Source: Thermohalobaculum sp039513195 (GTDB lineage: Bacteria > Pseudomonadota > Alphaproteobacteria > Rhodobacterales > Rhodobacteraceae). From it: a stretch of 64,000 nt of DNA. How positions within the stretch are numbered: the first letter of the stretch is position 1; each line of letters starts with the position of its first letter. The notes beneath the pieces were generated by a model that was given only the letters and a program-made list of their open reading frames with translations, did not search any database and was not told where the DNA came from. This document shows positions 41,009 through 50,103 of this stretch, piece after piece. The stretch is taken from the NCBI GenBank assembly GCA_039513195.1, contig JBCCRM010000022.1, positions 17,392 to 81,391 of the forward strand, written 5' to 3'. The translations under genes and the position numbers were made by a program.

Positions 41009-44000
41009 CTAGGCGACCTCCTGCGGCGCAGAGTTTTTCTTGCCCACATGTTTGGTCAACATCCCCAGGAGCTTGGGCCGGCGCACCGGTTTTGCCAAGT
41101 AGTCGTCCATTCCAGCGGCGAGGCAGCGATCGCGGTCGCCCTTCAAGGCATTTGCGGTGAGTGCAACGATCGCCGTGTGGCGACCGTTGTTCCGCTCGAT
41201 CCGGCGGATAACCTTCGTCGCCTCCAACCCGTCCATTTCCGGCATCGAAACGTCCATGAAGATCATGTCCGGTTGCAGGTCCTGATACATGTCCACTGCC
41301 TGTTGGCCATCTGGCGCAAAATGCAAGGAAAGCCCCAGATCCGACAGCAGCTTCCGGATCACGAGTTGATTGGTCTGATTGTCCTCGGCGACGAGGACAG
41401 TCGCGCCATCCACCCTCAAAAGCTCCTGGTCCTTCTCCTCGGTATCGCGCTGATCGGCGGACGTCGTGGACTGCGCTGAACCGCCGGCTTCGTCGCCGGC
41501 CTCGCTATCCCCTGGGCGCAATGCCACCGGTGCTGCGACGTTGCCGGAGATCGAGCGATCCGGTGCCGCCACGTCTTCGGCCTTCGCGACAGCCGCCTCT
41601 CTCTCCGAATCCGAGGTTGGCTCGGTGCCGGCCGAGGCGGCGCCGGTGCTGTCCGGTCGAGAGCCGGCGATGACGCGGGACAGAGCCTGCATCATGCGAG
41701 ACGCGCGCAAAGGCTTCATCAGCCGACCCGCGAAGAGGCGCTTTTCGCGCAGCTCCTCCGCCGGATCGGTATCCTCGGATGACATCATCACCATGGCTAC
41801 GTTCGGATCGATCGCGCGCACTGCCTCGGCCAATCCCGGCGCATCGCCATCGGGGAGCGTCCGCTCCATTAAGATCAAGTCGTAACCCTTACCCGATGCC
41901 GCGCGGGACCGGACGCCCTCCAGCGCGGCGTCCGCCCGCTTCGCCGTCTCAACCACCATGCCCCAGCGACCCAGACGCTCCCGCAACATTTTGAGGTTCG
42001 CCTCGGCGCCGTCGACAGCCAGGACCGCGCAACCGGCCAAATCCGCAACAGGGTCGCCATCCTGATCGCTAAGATCGTTCACCGCCTCGAGCGGGATGCG
42101 AAGGGTGAAGACTGTGCCGCTCTGAACCTCCGATTCCACCCAGATATCGCCATCCATCATCTTTACGAGGCGTTTGGTGATGGCGAGGCCAAGCCCCGCC
42201 CCGTCGAAACGGCGGGACATTGCCTGGTCCGCCTGGATGAACTCTCCAAAGATGTGGGGAAGCTTCTCGTCCGGGATGCCGACACCGGTATCCGCGACGG
42301 CGATTTCCGCAACGGCCTGATCGCCTTGCACCATTCCCTTCACAGACACCACCACGCGACCCTGCTCGGAAAACTTGACGGCGTTCCCGACGAGATGGCT
42401 GAGGATTTGGCTAATGCGACCGGCATCCCCGCGGAAGCTTTCGGGAAAATCGGGGTGGTAGTCGAGGATCAACTCCAAGCCCTTAACGCCCGCCCGCCCC
42501 TTCTCGGACATCAACACCTCCTCGCAGACCCGGAGCAGATTGAAAGGTCGGCGTTCTAGGCTGAGCCGGCCCGCTTCGATCTTCGAGAGGTCGAGAATGT
42601 CGTTGACGATGTGCAGCAAGGCCTCGCTCGAGTCGCGGATGGTATCGGCATAAAGGCGCTGGCTGTCGTCCAGCTCCGTCTCGCCGAGGAGTTCGACCAT
42701 CCCGATCACACCATTCATCGGCGTCCGAATTTCGTGGCTCATATTCGCGAGAAAGGACGATTTCGCCCGATTAGCCTGTTCGGCGCGAGCAGCTAGTTCC
42801 ATCGCCCGCGCCTCGGACGCTGCAAGCCGGTCACCCATTTCCCGCCGCCGCGATATGTCGCGCTGCGAGCAGATATATCGGGTGAGAAGGCCACTCTCGG
42901 CCTCAACCGGGCTGATCGAAACATCTGCCCAATAGCTGCTGCCATCCTTGCGATAGAGAAGGACTTCGCAGGTGAATGGTTCTCTTCCTTGCATGGCGCC
43001 GAGTAGGGTTTTGCCGGTTTCGGGATCGGTCTCACCGCCGATTTGTACACGGAGCGATCGCCCGAGCAACTCACCGAGCCGATAGCCGGTTTGATCCAAA
43101 AAGGCGCGGTTCGCCCAGGTTAGCCTGCCGTTCGCATCGGCGATTACGATCATGTCTTGAGTATGCTCAGCGATCTCGGCCAGGTCTCGGGCGCGCTGCT
43201 CCGACGCCTCGATTTCCTTCTCGGCGGCCAAAAGCTGCTTCGCCTGCGCATTTTGCCGGCTGATATCGGTGAAGGTGAGCACCCAGCCGCCATTGGTCCG
43301 CCGGACCACCGAAACCGCGATGGTCTTCCCCGTTGGGGTATCGATTGAGTCGCCATCGTAGGCACTGACCGAGACAAGATGCCGATCTTCGATCTCCCGA
43401 CCATCGAGCTCCGCCATAACCTCGTGGATCTCCCGCCCCAACGGATCCCATCCTCGGGGCAAGTCGAAAAGACCGCCGACGCGGGCATTCGCCTGCACGC
43501 AGATTTCCTTGGCGTCGGTGAGAATGAGGCCTTGGCCCATCACCGACACCGTCTCTGCGAGTTGATCGGCAGACCGGGCGACACTGCGCTCCATGGGTCG
43601 AAAGATAAGGGCACCGATCCCGATTAGACAGCCGAGCATCAGAGCAAGGAGAGCCGTTTGCATCATTTCGAGACGATTGCCTTGCGCCAAGATCTGCGCC
43701 TCGTGCAGGGCAACGACATGGTCCAGGTCACGGATGAGACCGCTTTCCGAGAGATCGATGATCCGCTGCACCACCGCCGTAGCGCCTGGCGCCGCGGGAT
43801 CGGCCTGAACCGCGGAGAGATCTGATAGAAATTGCTGCATCCGCTCGTCGAGCGGGGCGCGACCGCCGAAATAGACCGCACGCAGCGCATCGGGCATCGT
43901 CCTGTCGGCCCCGCCGGGCCGCAAAATGCGCTCATGCAACGACTGCAGCTCGGAAATCGTGCCGGCAAGGATCACCGACAGAAGCGCGGTGTTATCGATC

Positions 44001-44200
44001 ACTGTGAGCTGGTGAGCGAGCGTCGTCGCCCGATGGATCAGCATATGCTGGCGGCTCGCCTGACCGATCTCCCGCGCCATTTCCGCCTGCGTCTGGATCT
44101 GCCCGCGCATCGAGAGAAACCCACCGACGGCAAGCACCGCAATAATCGCGAGCCCGGTCAGATATTTCACGCGCATTCTGCGAGTGAAGCTGCGCTTCAT
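41009..44200 (-). CDS. Membrane hybrid histidine kinase (PAS-HisKA-HATPase-pseudoREC-REC)
   Basis: A 1063-aa kinase. TM1 is about 13-30 and TM2 about 183-200, enclosing a helical periplasmic sensor. A PAS-like region (215-315) and a PAS/PAC domain (340-450) follow, then HisKA with NMSHEIRTPMNG (His489), HATPase N-box (HLVGNAVKF) and G-boxes (DTGVGIP, GAGLGLAI). The first receiver lacks the phospho-acceptor: LILMERTLPDG has Glu779 where Asp is expected, and VDG replaces the acidic DD pair. The second receiver (FMDVSMPEMDG, Asp983) is complete. With the neighbouring HPt, STAS, RsbW-like and REC-PP2C genes it forms a phosphorelay controlling a partner switch. Confidence 0.9.
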   Translation of the reverse strand: MKRSFTRRMRVKYLTGLAIIAVLAVGGFLSMRGQIQTQAEMAREIGQASRQHMLIHRATTLAHQLTVIDNTALLSVILAGTISELQSLHERILRPGGADRTMPDALRAVYFGGRAPLDERMQQFLSDLSAVQADPAAPGATAVVQRIIDLSESGLIRDLDHVVALHEAQILAQGNRLEMMQTALLALMLGCLIGIGALIFRPMERSVARSADQLAETVSVMGQGLILTDAKEICVQANARVGGLFDLPRGWDPLGREIHEVMAELDGREIEDRHLVSVSAYDGDSIDTPTGKTIAVSVVRRTNGGWVLTFTDISRQNAQAKQLLAAEKEIEASEQRARDLAEIAEHTQDMIVIADANGRLTWANRAFLDQTGYRLGELLGRSLRVQIGGETDPETGKTLLGAMQGREPFTCEVLLYRKDGSSYWADVSISPVEAESGLLTRYICSQRDISRRREMGDRLAASEARAMELAARAEQANRAKSSFLANMSHEIRTPMNGVIGMVELLGETELDDSQRLYADTIRDSSEALLHIVNDILDLSKIEAGRLSLERRPFNLLRVCEEVLMSEKGRAGVKGLELILDYHPDFPESFRGDAGRISQILSHLVGNAVKFSEQGRVVVSVKGMVQGDQAVAEIAVADTGVGIPDEKLPHIFGEFIQADQAMSRRFDGAGLGLAITKRLVKMMDGDIWVESEVQSGTVFTLRIPLEAVNDLSDQDGDPVADLAGCAVLAVDGAEANLKMLRERLGRWGMVVETAKRADAALEGVRSRAASGKGYDLILMERTLPDGDAPGLAEAVRAIDPNVAMVMMSSEDTDPAEELREKRLFAGRLMKPLRASRMMQALSRVIAGSRPDSTGAASAGTEPTSDSEREAAVAKAEDVAAPDRSISGNVAAPVALRPGDSEAGDEAGGSAQSTTSADQRDTEEKDQELLRVDGATVLVAEDNQTNQLVIRKLLSDLGLSLHFAPDGQQAVDMYQDLQPDMIFMDVSMPEMDGLEATKVIRRIERNNGRHTAIVALTANALKGDRDRCLAAGMDDYLAKPVRRPKLLGMLTKHVGKKNSAPQEVA

Positions 44201-44243
44201 GCCGATACCTCTCGGCTGTAATCAGGCGCCAGACCCTGCCTCG

Positions 44244-44795
44244 TTACGGAATTGCAACCAGGCGCTTTTGCAAGAAAAGATGGTTGCGGTTATCAGCGCG
44301 ACGGTAGTGGATGCGGTCCACGCTCTGACGGATCAGCATCCATCCCCAACCCCCTTCCGGGAGTTCATCTATCGCTACTGCGAGGTCTGGACCCAGTAAG
44401 ACGCCATCTCCCGAGACGGGGTCGTCGCCTGGCTCCTGCAGGTCCACAACGGTTTCCCTAAGCACCTCGATGATTGATTGCGGCAGCGGACCGCCCTCAT
44501 CCAGGATGCAAACCGTCGCTGCGCCGCCGTCGAACCACAGCGCCACACTGACCGGATGCCCACGCTCAGATGCATAGGCATGCTCGATCACATTCGTGAT
44601 GCCTTCCGTCAAGGCGATCCGCAGGTCATCCACAGCTGCCTGTTCGGAGCCATCGCTGCGGCGACAAATCGCGCTGCAGACGGCTTCGACGGCAGGCCCA
44701 ACCGCATCTAGGGCGCTGTCCAGCTGCTCGACATGCTTCGGCGCCTCTTGCGGAAACCAAGGGATGCCTGGCTCACGCGGCAGGGACAGCGTCAT
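44244..44795 (-). CDS. RsbW-like anti-sigma/serine kinase (HATPase)
   Basis: A 183-aa GHKL ATPase of the RsbW/SpoIIAB type. The N-box is ALTEGITNVIEHAY, and the G1 region CILDEGGP and GWGWMLIRQSVDRI follow. It would bind or phosphorylate the STAS protein encoded next to it and sequester a partner such as a sigma factor. Its start (ATG 44795, or TTG 44804) lies within the last codons of the STAS gene. It is 43 nt upstream of the hybrid kinase gene on the same strand. Confidence 0.85.
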   Translation of the reverse strand: MTLSLPREPGIPWFPQEAPKHVEQLDSALDAVGPAVEAVCSAICRRSDGSEQAAVDDLRIALTEGITNVIEHAYASERGHPVSVALWFDGGAATVCILDEGGPLPQSIIEVLRETVVDLQEPGDDPVSGDGVLLGPDLAVAIDELPEGGWGWMLIRQSVDRIHYRRADNRNHLFLQKRLVAIP

Positions 44796-45093
44796 GGATC
44801 TCAAAGACGCGGTTCATCCGGGTAAGGGCGAAGACCTTTTCCACCGCCGGACCGAGGCAGGCGAGCTCCAGCGATCCACGGCCATTCACCAGTTTGTAGA
44901 TGCCCACCAAAGCGCCGAGGCCTGAGCTATCGATGAAATCTACCTTGCTGAAATCGAGAACGAACCGTGTGCTTCCCGCATCGATCAGTGCGACCATGCC
45001 ATCCTTAAACTCCGGAGCGACTGCTGCGTCGAGCCGGTTGGCACCGATCTTGACGATTGTCTTGCCGCAGGCACTGCTGCTCGTCATTAGCAT
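44773..45093 (-). CDS. STAS-domain anti-anti-sigma factor
   Basis: A protein of about 106 aa with a STAS fold. The phosphorylatable Ser lies in FIDSSGLGALVGIYK (Ser after Asp, the SpoIIAA/RsbV signature). It would release the RsbW-like protein when unphosphorylated. AAGGA fits the ATG at 45093; 45102 is an alternative. It is co-directional and overlapping with the RsbW-like gene and divergent from the REC-PP2C gene at 45257, its probable phosphatase. Confidence 0.87.
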   Translation of the reverse strand: MLMTSSSACGKTIVKIGANRLDAAVAPEFKDGMVALIDAGSTRFVLDFSKVDFIDSSGLGALVGIYKLVNGRGSLELACLGPAVEKVFALTRMNRVFEIHDAVPAA

Positions 45094-45256
45094 TGGGGGC
45101 ATCCTTACATTGGCATGCGTTGGTGGTGCGGAGCCTAAGCCGCGGAGAGTTAAGAGATCGCGAAGTCGTGAAATGCACTCCCTAACCTCCCCTTAAGCGG
45201 CTGCTGTCATCGTCCGCCCGCAGCAAATCGACGGTGAGCCGGGGTACCGACGCCCA

Positions 45257-46522
45257 ATGAAGCAACTCTTGAAGGACGAGGCGCTACCGAAAGCGGTAAC
45301 CAGAATCACGCGCATCCTTGTCGTCGATGACTCGAAGACGCAGCGCTTGTTGATCTGCGCCCGCCTGCGGCGCTGGGGGTACCATGTCGTTGAAGCCGCC
45401 GACGGAGCCGAAGCGCTCGCGATCCTGAAAGAGCAGCCGATCAATCTCGTCCTCAGCGACTGGGTCATGCCAAAGCTGTCCGGCCCTGAGCTCTGCCAGG
45501 CGATCCGCGCGGAGGATTGGGCCCGCTACATCTACGTGATCCTGCTGACCACGAAGAACCTGCGGGAAGATGTCTTGACCGGCCTGAGCGCGGGCGCTGA
45601 CGACTTCCTCTCGAAACCGGTCGACGAGGGGGAGCTGCACGCCAGGCTGCAGGCCGGACAACGCCTGCTGATGATGCAGGACGAATTGATCGAGAAGAAC
45701 AGGCAAATCACTGATGCTTATGCGGAGCTGAAGACTCTTTATGAGAGCATAGAGCGTGATCTCCGCGTGGCGGCAACCCTCCAGCAGGAAGTGGTGCCGC
45801 CGCAGCTTAGCGAGGTGAACGGCAGCCGGATCGCGGTGCATTATCAGGCGGCGGGCCATGTCGGCGGCGACCTTGTCGGCTTCTTTCCAATTGGGTCGAC
45901 GGGCCTCGGCATCTACTCGATAGACGTCTCGGGACATGGCGTGGCCTCCTGCCTGCTGACGATCCGCCTCGCGCAGCTCTTCAATGGGCGCGAGCTCGAT
46001 GATAACATCGCTTTGGTGTCGGATCTGGACGGGGGATTTGCGGCGCGGCGGCCGGAGCAGGTGGTGCGGGACCTGAACGATCGGTTCTGTTCGGGTGAGG
46101 AGCATGACTTGTATTTCACCATCGCCTATGCGGCGATGGATCTCGCGACAGGCGAGGGGTCGCTGGCCGTCGCTGGCCATGGTGAGCCAATCCTGCTGAG
46201 CGCCGACGGAACCGCGCGCTTCCTCTTTGCGTCTGGTCCACCCGTCGGCCTACTGCAAAATGTTGACTTCGAGGCACAGCCGATCCGACTCGCGCCCGGT
46301 GATCGGCTCTTCCTCTACTCAGACGGCATCACCGAAGCGCGCAACCCGAGCGGCGCCATGGTTGGCGACGAGACGTTGAAATCGGTGGTAGAGACAACAG
46401 CCAAAAAGGACATTGCCGAGGTGCTGCCGATGGTCATGCGCGCGGTCGACGTGGCGACGGAGGGCGAGCCATTCGACGACGACGTGTCTGCGATCGTGCT
46501 CGAGCTGACAGCGACACAATAG
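45257..46522 (+). CDS. REC-PP2C (RsbU/SpoIIE-type) response regulator phosphatase
   Basis: A 421-aa protein. The N-terminal receiver has RILVVDDSKTQ, the acceptor Asp in LVLSDWVMPKLSG and Lys in FLSKPVDEG. A coiled-coil linker (about 140-175) leads to a SpoIIE/PP2C phosphatase domain with LQQEVVPPQL, the metal motif GHVGGDLVGF, SIDVSGHGVAS and FDDDVSAIVLEL. It would dephosphorylate the STAS protein when its receiver is phosphorylated by the relay. Divergent from the STAS gene with 160 bp between. Another ATG lies at 45251 or thereabouts; start uncertain by a few codons. Confidence 0.9.
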   Translation: MKQLLKDEALPKAVTRITRILVVDDSKTQRLLICARLRRWGYHVVEAADGAEALAILKEQPINLVLSDWVMPKLSGPELCQAIRAEDWARYIYVILLTTKNLREDVLTGLSAGADDFLSKPVDEGELHARLQAGQRLLMMQDELIEKNRQITDAYAELKTLYESIERDLRVAATLQQEVVPPQLSEVNGSRIAVHYQAAGHVGGDLVGFFPIGSTGLGIYSIDVSGHGVASCLLTIRLAQLFNGRELDDNIALVSDLDGGFAARRPEQVVRDLNDRFCSGEEHDLYFTIAYAAMDLATGEGSLAVAGHGEPILLSADGTARFLFASGPPVGLLQNVDFEAQPIRLAPGDRLFLYSDGITEARNPSGAMVGDETLKSVVETTAKKDIAEVLPMVMRAVDVATEGEPFDDDVSAIVLELTATQ

Positions 46523-46608
46523 CCAGCTACAAAGGCGTCACCATCCAGGCGCGCGCCACATCGCTTCACGGCGAGATGCAGCCTGCGCTACCACTACAAG
46601 ACCAGCGA

Positions 46609-47010
46609 TCAGCGCGCGATGATCGCCTGCAAAATCAGCATGTTGGCTTTAGACCGCGCATAGGCCGCCTTGAGGGCAGCATAGCCTGGGCCGTCAGGAA
46701 CGGTACCGTCCTTCGCGGCCAATTCGCCCGCCCGGCAGAGCTCGGAAAACTCGGTCATGCCTAGATTGCTCACGCAGCCTTTGAGAAAGTGCATAAGTGA
46801 CTCGCACTCCTCAGCGTTCTGAGCCGAAATGGCGGTCCCGAGGGCAGCCAACGCCCCCTCCGCCTCTGCGTAGAGACTCTCCGCTACTTCTTCGATGAGG
46901 TCGGCGCCAAGCTCTTCGACGATCTCGCTCAGCGCATCGAGATCGATCCGACCTTCATGAGGCGTGAACCCCTGGGCGGTCAGCTCGCCGAGGTCGAACC
47001 GAATGCTCAT
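46609..47010 (-). CDS. HPt-domain phosphotransfer protein
   Basis: A 133-aa four-helix HPt protein. The phospho-accepting His is in LMHFLKGCVSNLGM, the usual HxLKGxxxxxG motif. It would pass phosphate between the second receiver of the hybrid kinase (41009) and the receiver of the REC-PP2C protein (45257). Converges on the REC-PP2C gene with 86 bp between. It completes a phosphorelay set clustered in 6 kb. Confidence 0.88.
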   Translation of the reverse strand: MSIRFDLGELTAQGFTPHEGRIDLDALSEIVEELGADLIEEVAESLYAEAEGALAALGTAISAQNAEECESLMHFLKGCVSNLGMTEFSELCRAGELAAKDGTVPDGPGYAALKAAYARSKANMLILQAIIAR

Positions 47011-47070
47011 TTGCGTTCTCTCCGCCGCTCATGCATGGCCGGAGTGTCCCCGCTGCGACCTAAGGCTTCC

Positions 47071-48000
47071 TTAATCCGCAGCCTCCGCACAGTACCGATC
47101 GACCAATTCGCGGTAGAGCCTGCGGATCCGGCTTAGCATCGGTCCGGGACCGTTACTGCCAATCGTCCGACCATCGATCTCGGCCACGCGGGTCGGCCCA
47201 CCGAAGGAGCCGGTCATGAACGCCTCGTCGGCACTGTAACAGTCCAACAGGCTGTAATTCCTCTCGAAAATCGGAATTCTGTTCTCCCGGCAGAGGCGGA
47301 TCACAGCCGCCCGCGTGATCCCTGGCATGCAATAGTCCCCGGCGGAGGTCCAGACCTCGCCGCGCCGGATCACGAAGAAGTTGCAACTGTTCGTCGTGTT
47401 CACGAAGCCATGGGGGTCGAGCATCAGCGCCTCGTCCGCCCCAGCCTTCTGTGCGTGGATGCCCGCCAAAATGCAGTTTAGCTTGGAATGCGAATTCAGC
47501 TTCGGGTCCTGGGTAAGCGGCAGGCCGCGATGGTTCGGCACCGTATGCAGACGAATGCCTTGCGCGGCCAGATGCGACGACGGGCGGGAATGCTCCGCAA
47601 TGATCACCACCGTTGGCCCGGTGACGGACAGACGCGGGTCCTGAAACGGCCGCTTCTTGATGCCGCGCGTGACCATCAGCCGAGCGTGGGCGTCACCGGT
47701 CATCCCGTTCGCCGCCGCGGTTTCGTCTAGGGCCGCGGCCAGGGCCGCCTTGCTCATGCGGATATCGAGGTCGAGCGCCAGGGCCGCTTCGTAGAGCCGG
47801 TCGAGATGTGCCTCCAGAAACACCCAGCGTCGCTTGTGGAGCCTGAGTCCCTCCCACACCCCGTCACCCAACATGAAGCCCGCGTCGTACACCGACACCG
47901 TCGCCTCTGCCTTCGGCCGCAACGAACCGTTCACCCAAATCTTGAGATCGGCGTTGCGTGCGTCGTCTTCGGCGTCGTGGGTCGAGCTGTGGGAGGTCAT
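47071..48000 (-). CDS. Class IV aminotransferase (D-amino acid / branched-chain type)
   Basis: A 309-aa fold-type IV PLP enzyme. VSVYDAGFMLGDGVWEGLRLHK is the family start. The PLP Lys is in SHSKLNCILAG and FVNTTNSCNFFVI contains the cofactor-side loop. CMPGITRAAVI precedes the C-terminal motif TGSFGGPTRVAEIDGR. The exact substrate (D-alanine, branched-chain or (R)-amine) cannot be read off. An alternative start within the first 20 residues is possible. It lies 60 nt from the HPt gene on the same strand. Confidence 0.88.
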   Translation of the reverse strand: MTSHSSTHDAEDDARNADLKIWVNGSLRPKAEATVSVYDAGFMLGDGVWEGLRLHKRRWVFLEAHLDRLYEAALALDLDIRMSKAALAAALDETAAANGMTGDAHARLMVTRGIKKRPFQDPRLSVTGPTVVIIAEHSRPSSHLAAQGIRLHTVPNHRGLPLTQDPKLNSHSKLNCILAGIHAQKAGADEALMLDPHGFVNTTNSCNFFVIRRGEVWTSAGDYCMPGITRAAVIRLCRENRIPIFERNYSLLDCYSADEAFMTGSFGGPTRVAEIDGRTIGSNGPGPMLSRIRRLYRELVDRYCAEAAD

Positions 48001-48077
48001 CGCTGCCGTCTCCTGAACAAGCGGTGTGGCCGAGACGCAAAGCTCCCGGGCCGCGTTCAGAGATAGCGGAGGACTAT

Positions 48078-48110
48078 GCGGGGCCGCGAGCTTTAACTTC
48101 GCGGCCCCGC
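48078..48110 (-). terminator. Strong hairpin between CAP/RTX gene and aminotransferase gene
   Basis: GCGGGGCCGCGA (48078-48089) and TCGCGGCCCCGC (48099-48110) form a perfect 12-bp stem with a 9-nt loop. It lies 44 nt after the stop of the CAP/RTX gene on the minus strand. No T run follows, so it may be a Rho-assisted terminator or 3' stabiliser. A second small palindrome (CCCCTCCCC...GTGGGG) is at 48125-48142. Confidence 0.5.
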
Positions 48111-48153
48111 GTCCGACCCTGCAGCCCCTCCCCAGCGTGGGGCCGCATGTGGA

Positions 48154-50103
48154 TCAGATAAGAAGATTATCGTCGGTCACCTCGGCGGCTGTCAGGCCGA
48201 TCAGCAGCACTGCGTCTCCCTCGCCCGCAACGCTGACCAATGCACCGGCATCGCGGTCGATCACCACGATGTCTTCGAGCGAGGAGACGCCTGAGTGGCC
48301 TGTGAAGTCGAGCAACTCGCCGGCCGCCGCGTTGAAATCGGTGATACGGTCTGAGCCGAAGGCGTCCTCGAACACGAACCTGTCGCGGCCGCCGCCGCCG
48401 GTCATGACATCATTGCCAAAGCCGCCGTCGATCCGGTCGTTGCCACCCTCGCCGTGCAGCCGGTCGTTGCCGGCACCGCCATAGAGAACGTCGTTGCCGT
48501 TCTGCCCGCGCAGGATGTCGTTGCCACTATCGCCGAACGCGCGGTCGTTGCCGGCCCCGCCCTGGATGACATCGTTGTTGGCGCCGCCGAGCATTACATC
48601 GACACCGGCGCCCCCCACCAGGACATCGTCGCCGCCCTGACCGCGTATGATGTCGTCGCCGCCCTGACCGTAGAGACGGTCCTCACCATTGCCGCCGATC
48701 AAAAGATCCGCACCGTCCAGACCGCGCATCCTGTCGTCGCCATCATTCCCGATGGAACGGTCGTCGCCCGCTCCGCCGATCATCACATCGTCGCCGAGCC
48801 CTCCGACCATGGTGTCATTGTCATTGCCGCCATTGAGAACATCGCCGCCGGTACCACCGCGCAGCAGATCACCGCCATCGCCGCCGAAGAGGCGGTCTAC
48901 CCCTCCATCGCCGTCAAGAATGTCGCGCCCATTCTGCCCGTGCAGCACATCGGCATCGTTTCCGCCCTTGATGCGATCGTCGCCGTCGCCGCCAATCAAC
49001 ACGTCGCGCCCTGTGCCACCGTCGAGGATGTCGTTGCCAGATGCGCCGAGCACCCGGTCGTTGCCGCCGTTGCCATAGACCCGGTCGTTGCCGCCGCCGC
49101 CATTGATCGCCTCGGCGCCATCGCCACCGGTCAGGATGTCGTTGCCCGCGGTGCCCATGGTCGTGTCGTCCGACGCGCTGGGGGGAACCGGATCGTTCGG
49201 TACCGGATCGGGATCTGGCGTCGGGTCCGGCGTCCCGCCGGAAGCCGGCACTGCGTCATTCGCGTCGGCATCGAATTTTACATTCTCACCGCTGATTGTG
49301 ACGGAGCCCGTCACAACGCCATCGAGTCCGGTGCCAGACACTGTAACGGTGTAGCTGCCATCGGGCAGCGCCAACGAGTATCCGCCGGAGCTATAGGTCA
49401 CGGTCGAGAAGCTGCCCGCAGTGCCCTGAGCCGTGACGGTGACGCCGCCCAAACCCTCGCCGATATCGTAGAAATCATCGCCGTCGCCGTCGTCGATCAC
49501 GACGCCGGTCAGATAGGTCGGCGCATCGAAGCGGTCACCGAAATGCTGCGTGATCGATATCGGGCCTATCGAGTTGCTCTCCGGCACATCGATCGCGCCG
49601 ACGCCAATTTCGGTGTAGGTGTCACTCAGGATCGCCACTCGGTGCCCGGCGCCGGGTTGAATGCCTGACCCGTCATTGCTCGGCCCCCAGTCGATATAGA
49701 AGGCCGCATGCGCCTGCACGGCATCCTCGGAAAAAGCAAAGACGTTCTCGGCCAGGGCGCGCAGCCCCGAATAGCCGGCATTGATCGCGCGGGCGCTCAA
49801 CCCGGGCTCGCCGGGCAGGTTGTGGCCCTGTTGATCGAACTGAATCATCAACTCGGAATGCGTGTCGGCGGAGGTGCCGAGCGCCTCGGACCAGGCGAGC
49901 GGCGCGACGGGATCGACCTGTGCAAGCTGTGCGACAAGGACATCCACATCCACGCCGAAGAAGTTCATCGCTTGCTCGACATTCGCCTGGCGGCCCTCGC
50001 CAGTCTCTAGATCGATCAGCCTGCCAACCTCGCCCTGCGGATCGAGCCGCGCGCGGTTGATCAATTCGACCATCAATTGCTCGAAGTCCGTCGGCTCAGC
50101 CAT
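48154..50103 (-). CDS. Secreted CAP/SCP-domain protein with hemolysin-type calcium-binding repeats
   Basis: A 649-aa protein. Residues 1-about 170 are a CAP/SCP domain (LMVELINRARLDPQGE and TLAWSEAL-like region, HSELMIQFDQQGH). An SdrD-B-like beta domain with GDGDDFYDIGEGLGGVTV follows (about 180-265), then a Pro/Asp-rich linker (PDPTPDPDPVPNDP). About 20 RTX nonapeptides (GGxGxDxUx, such as GNDRVYGNGGNDRV) span 310-590. The C-terminus (VLLIGLTAAEVTDDNLLI) is a type I secretion signal. No N-terminal signal peptide is seen, so type I export is expected, but no T1SS genes are nearby. ATG 50103 is used, as upstream codons lack homology. Confidence 0.9.
   Translation of the reverse strand: MAEPTDFEQLMVELINRARLDPQGEVGRLIDLETGEGRQANVEQAMNFFGVDVDVLVAQLAQVDPVAPLAWSEALGTSADTHSELMIQFDQQGHNLPGEPGLSARAINAGYSGLRALAENVFAFSEDAVQAHAAFYIDWGPSNDGSGIQPGAGHRVAILSDTYTEIGVGAIDVPESNSIGPISITQHFGDRFDAPTYLTGVVIDDGDGDDFYDIGEGLGGVTVTAQGTAGSFSTVTYSSGGYSLALPDGSYTVTVSGTGLDGVVTGSVTISGENVKFDADANDAVPASGGTPDPTPDPDPVPNDPVPPSASDDTTMGTAGNDILTGGDGAEAINGGGGNDRVYGNGGNDRVLGASGNDILDGGTGRDVLIGGDGDDRIKGGNDADVLHGQNGRDILDGDGGVDRLFGGDGGDLLRGGTGGDVLNGGNDNDTMVGGLGDDVMIGGAGDDRSIGNDGDDRMRGLDGADLLIGGNGEDRLYGQGGDDIIRGQGGDDVLVGGAGVDVMLGGANNDVIQGGAGNDRAFGDSGNDILRGQNGNDVLYGGAGNDRLHGEGGNDRIDGGFGNDVMTGGGGRDRFVFEDAFGSDRITDFNAAAGELLDFTGHSGVSSLEDIVVIDRDAGALVSVAGEGDAVLLIGLTAAEVTDDNLLI

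Noticed and set aside
48400..49180. Tandem about 27-bp repetitive DNA resembling a CRISPR or satellite array
   Set aside because: The period equals nine codons and encodes RTX nonapeptides (GGxGxDxUx); there are no spacers or cas genes.
48454..49668. Long open frame on the plus strand across the RTX repeats
   Set aside because: It is the antisense of the Gly/Asp-rich repeats; the minus strand encodes a complete CAP/RTX protein with recognised motifs.
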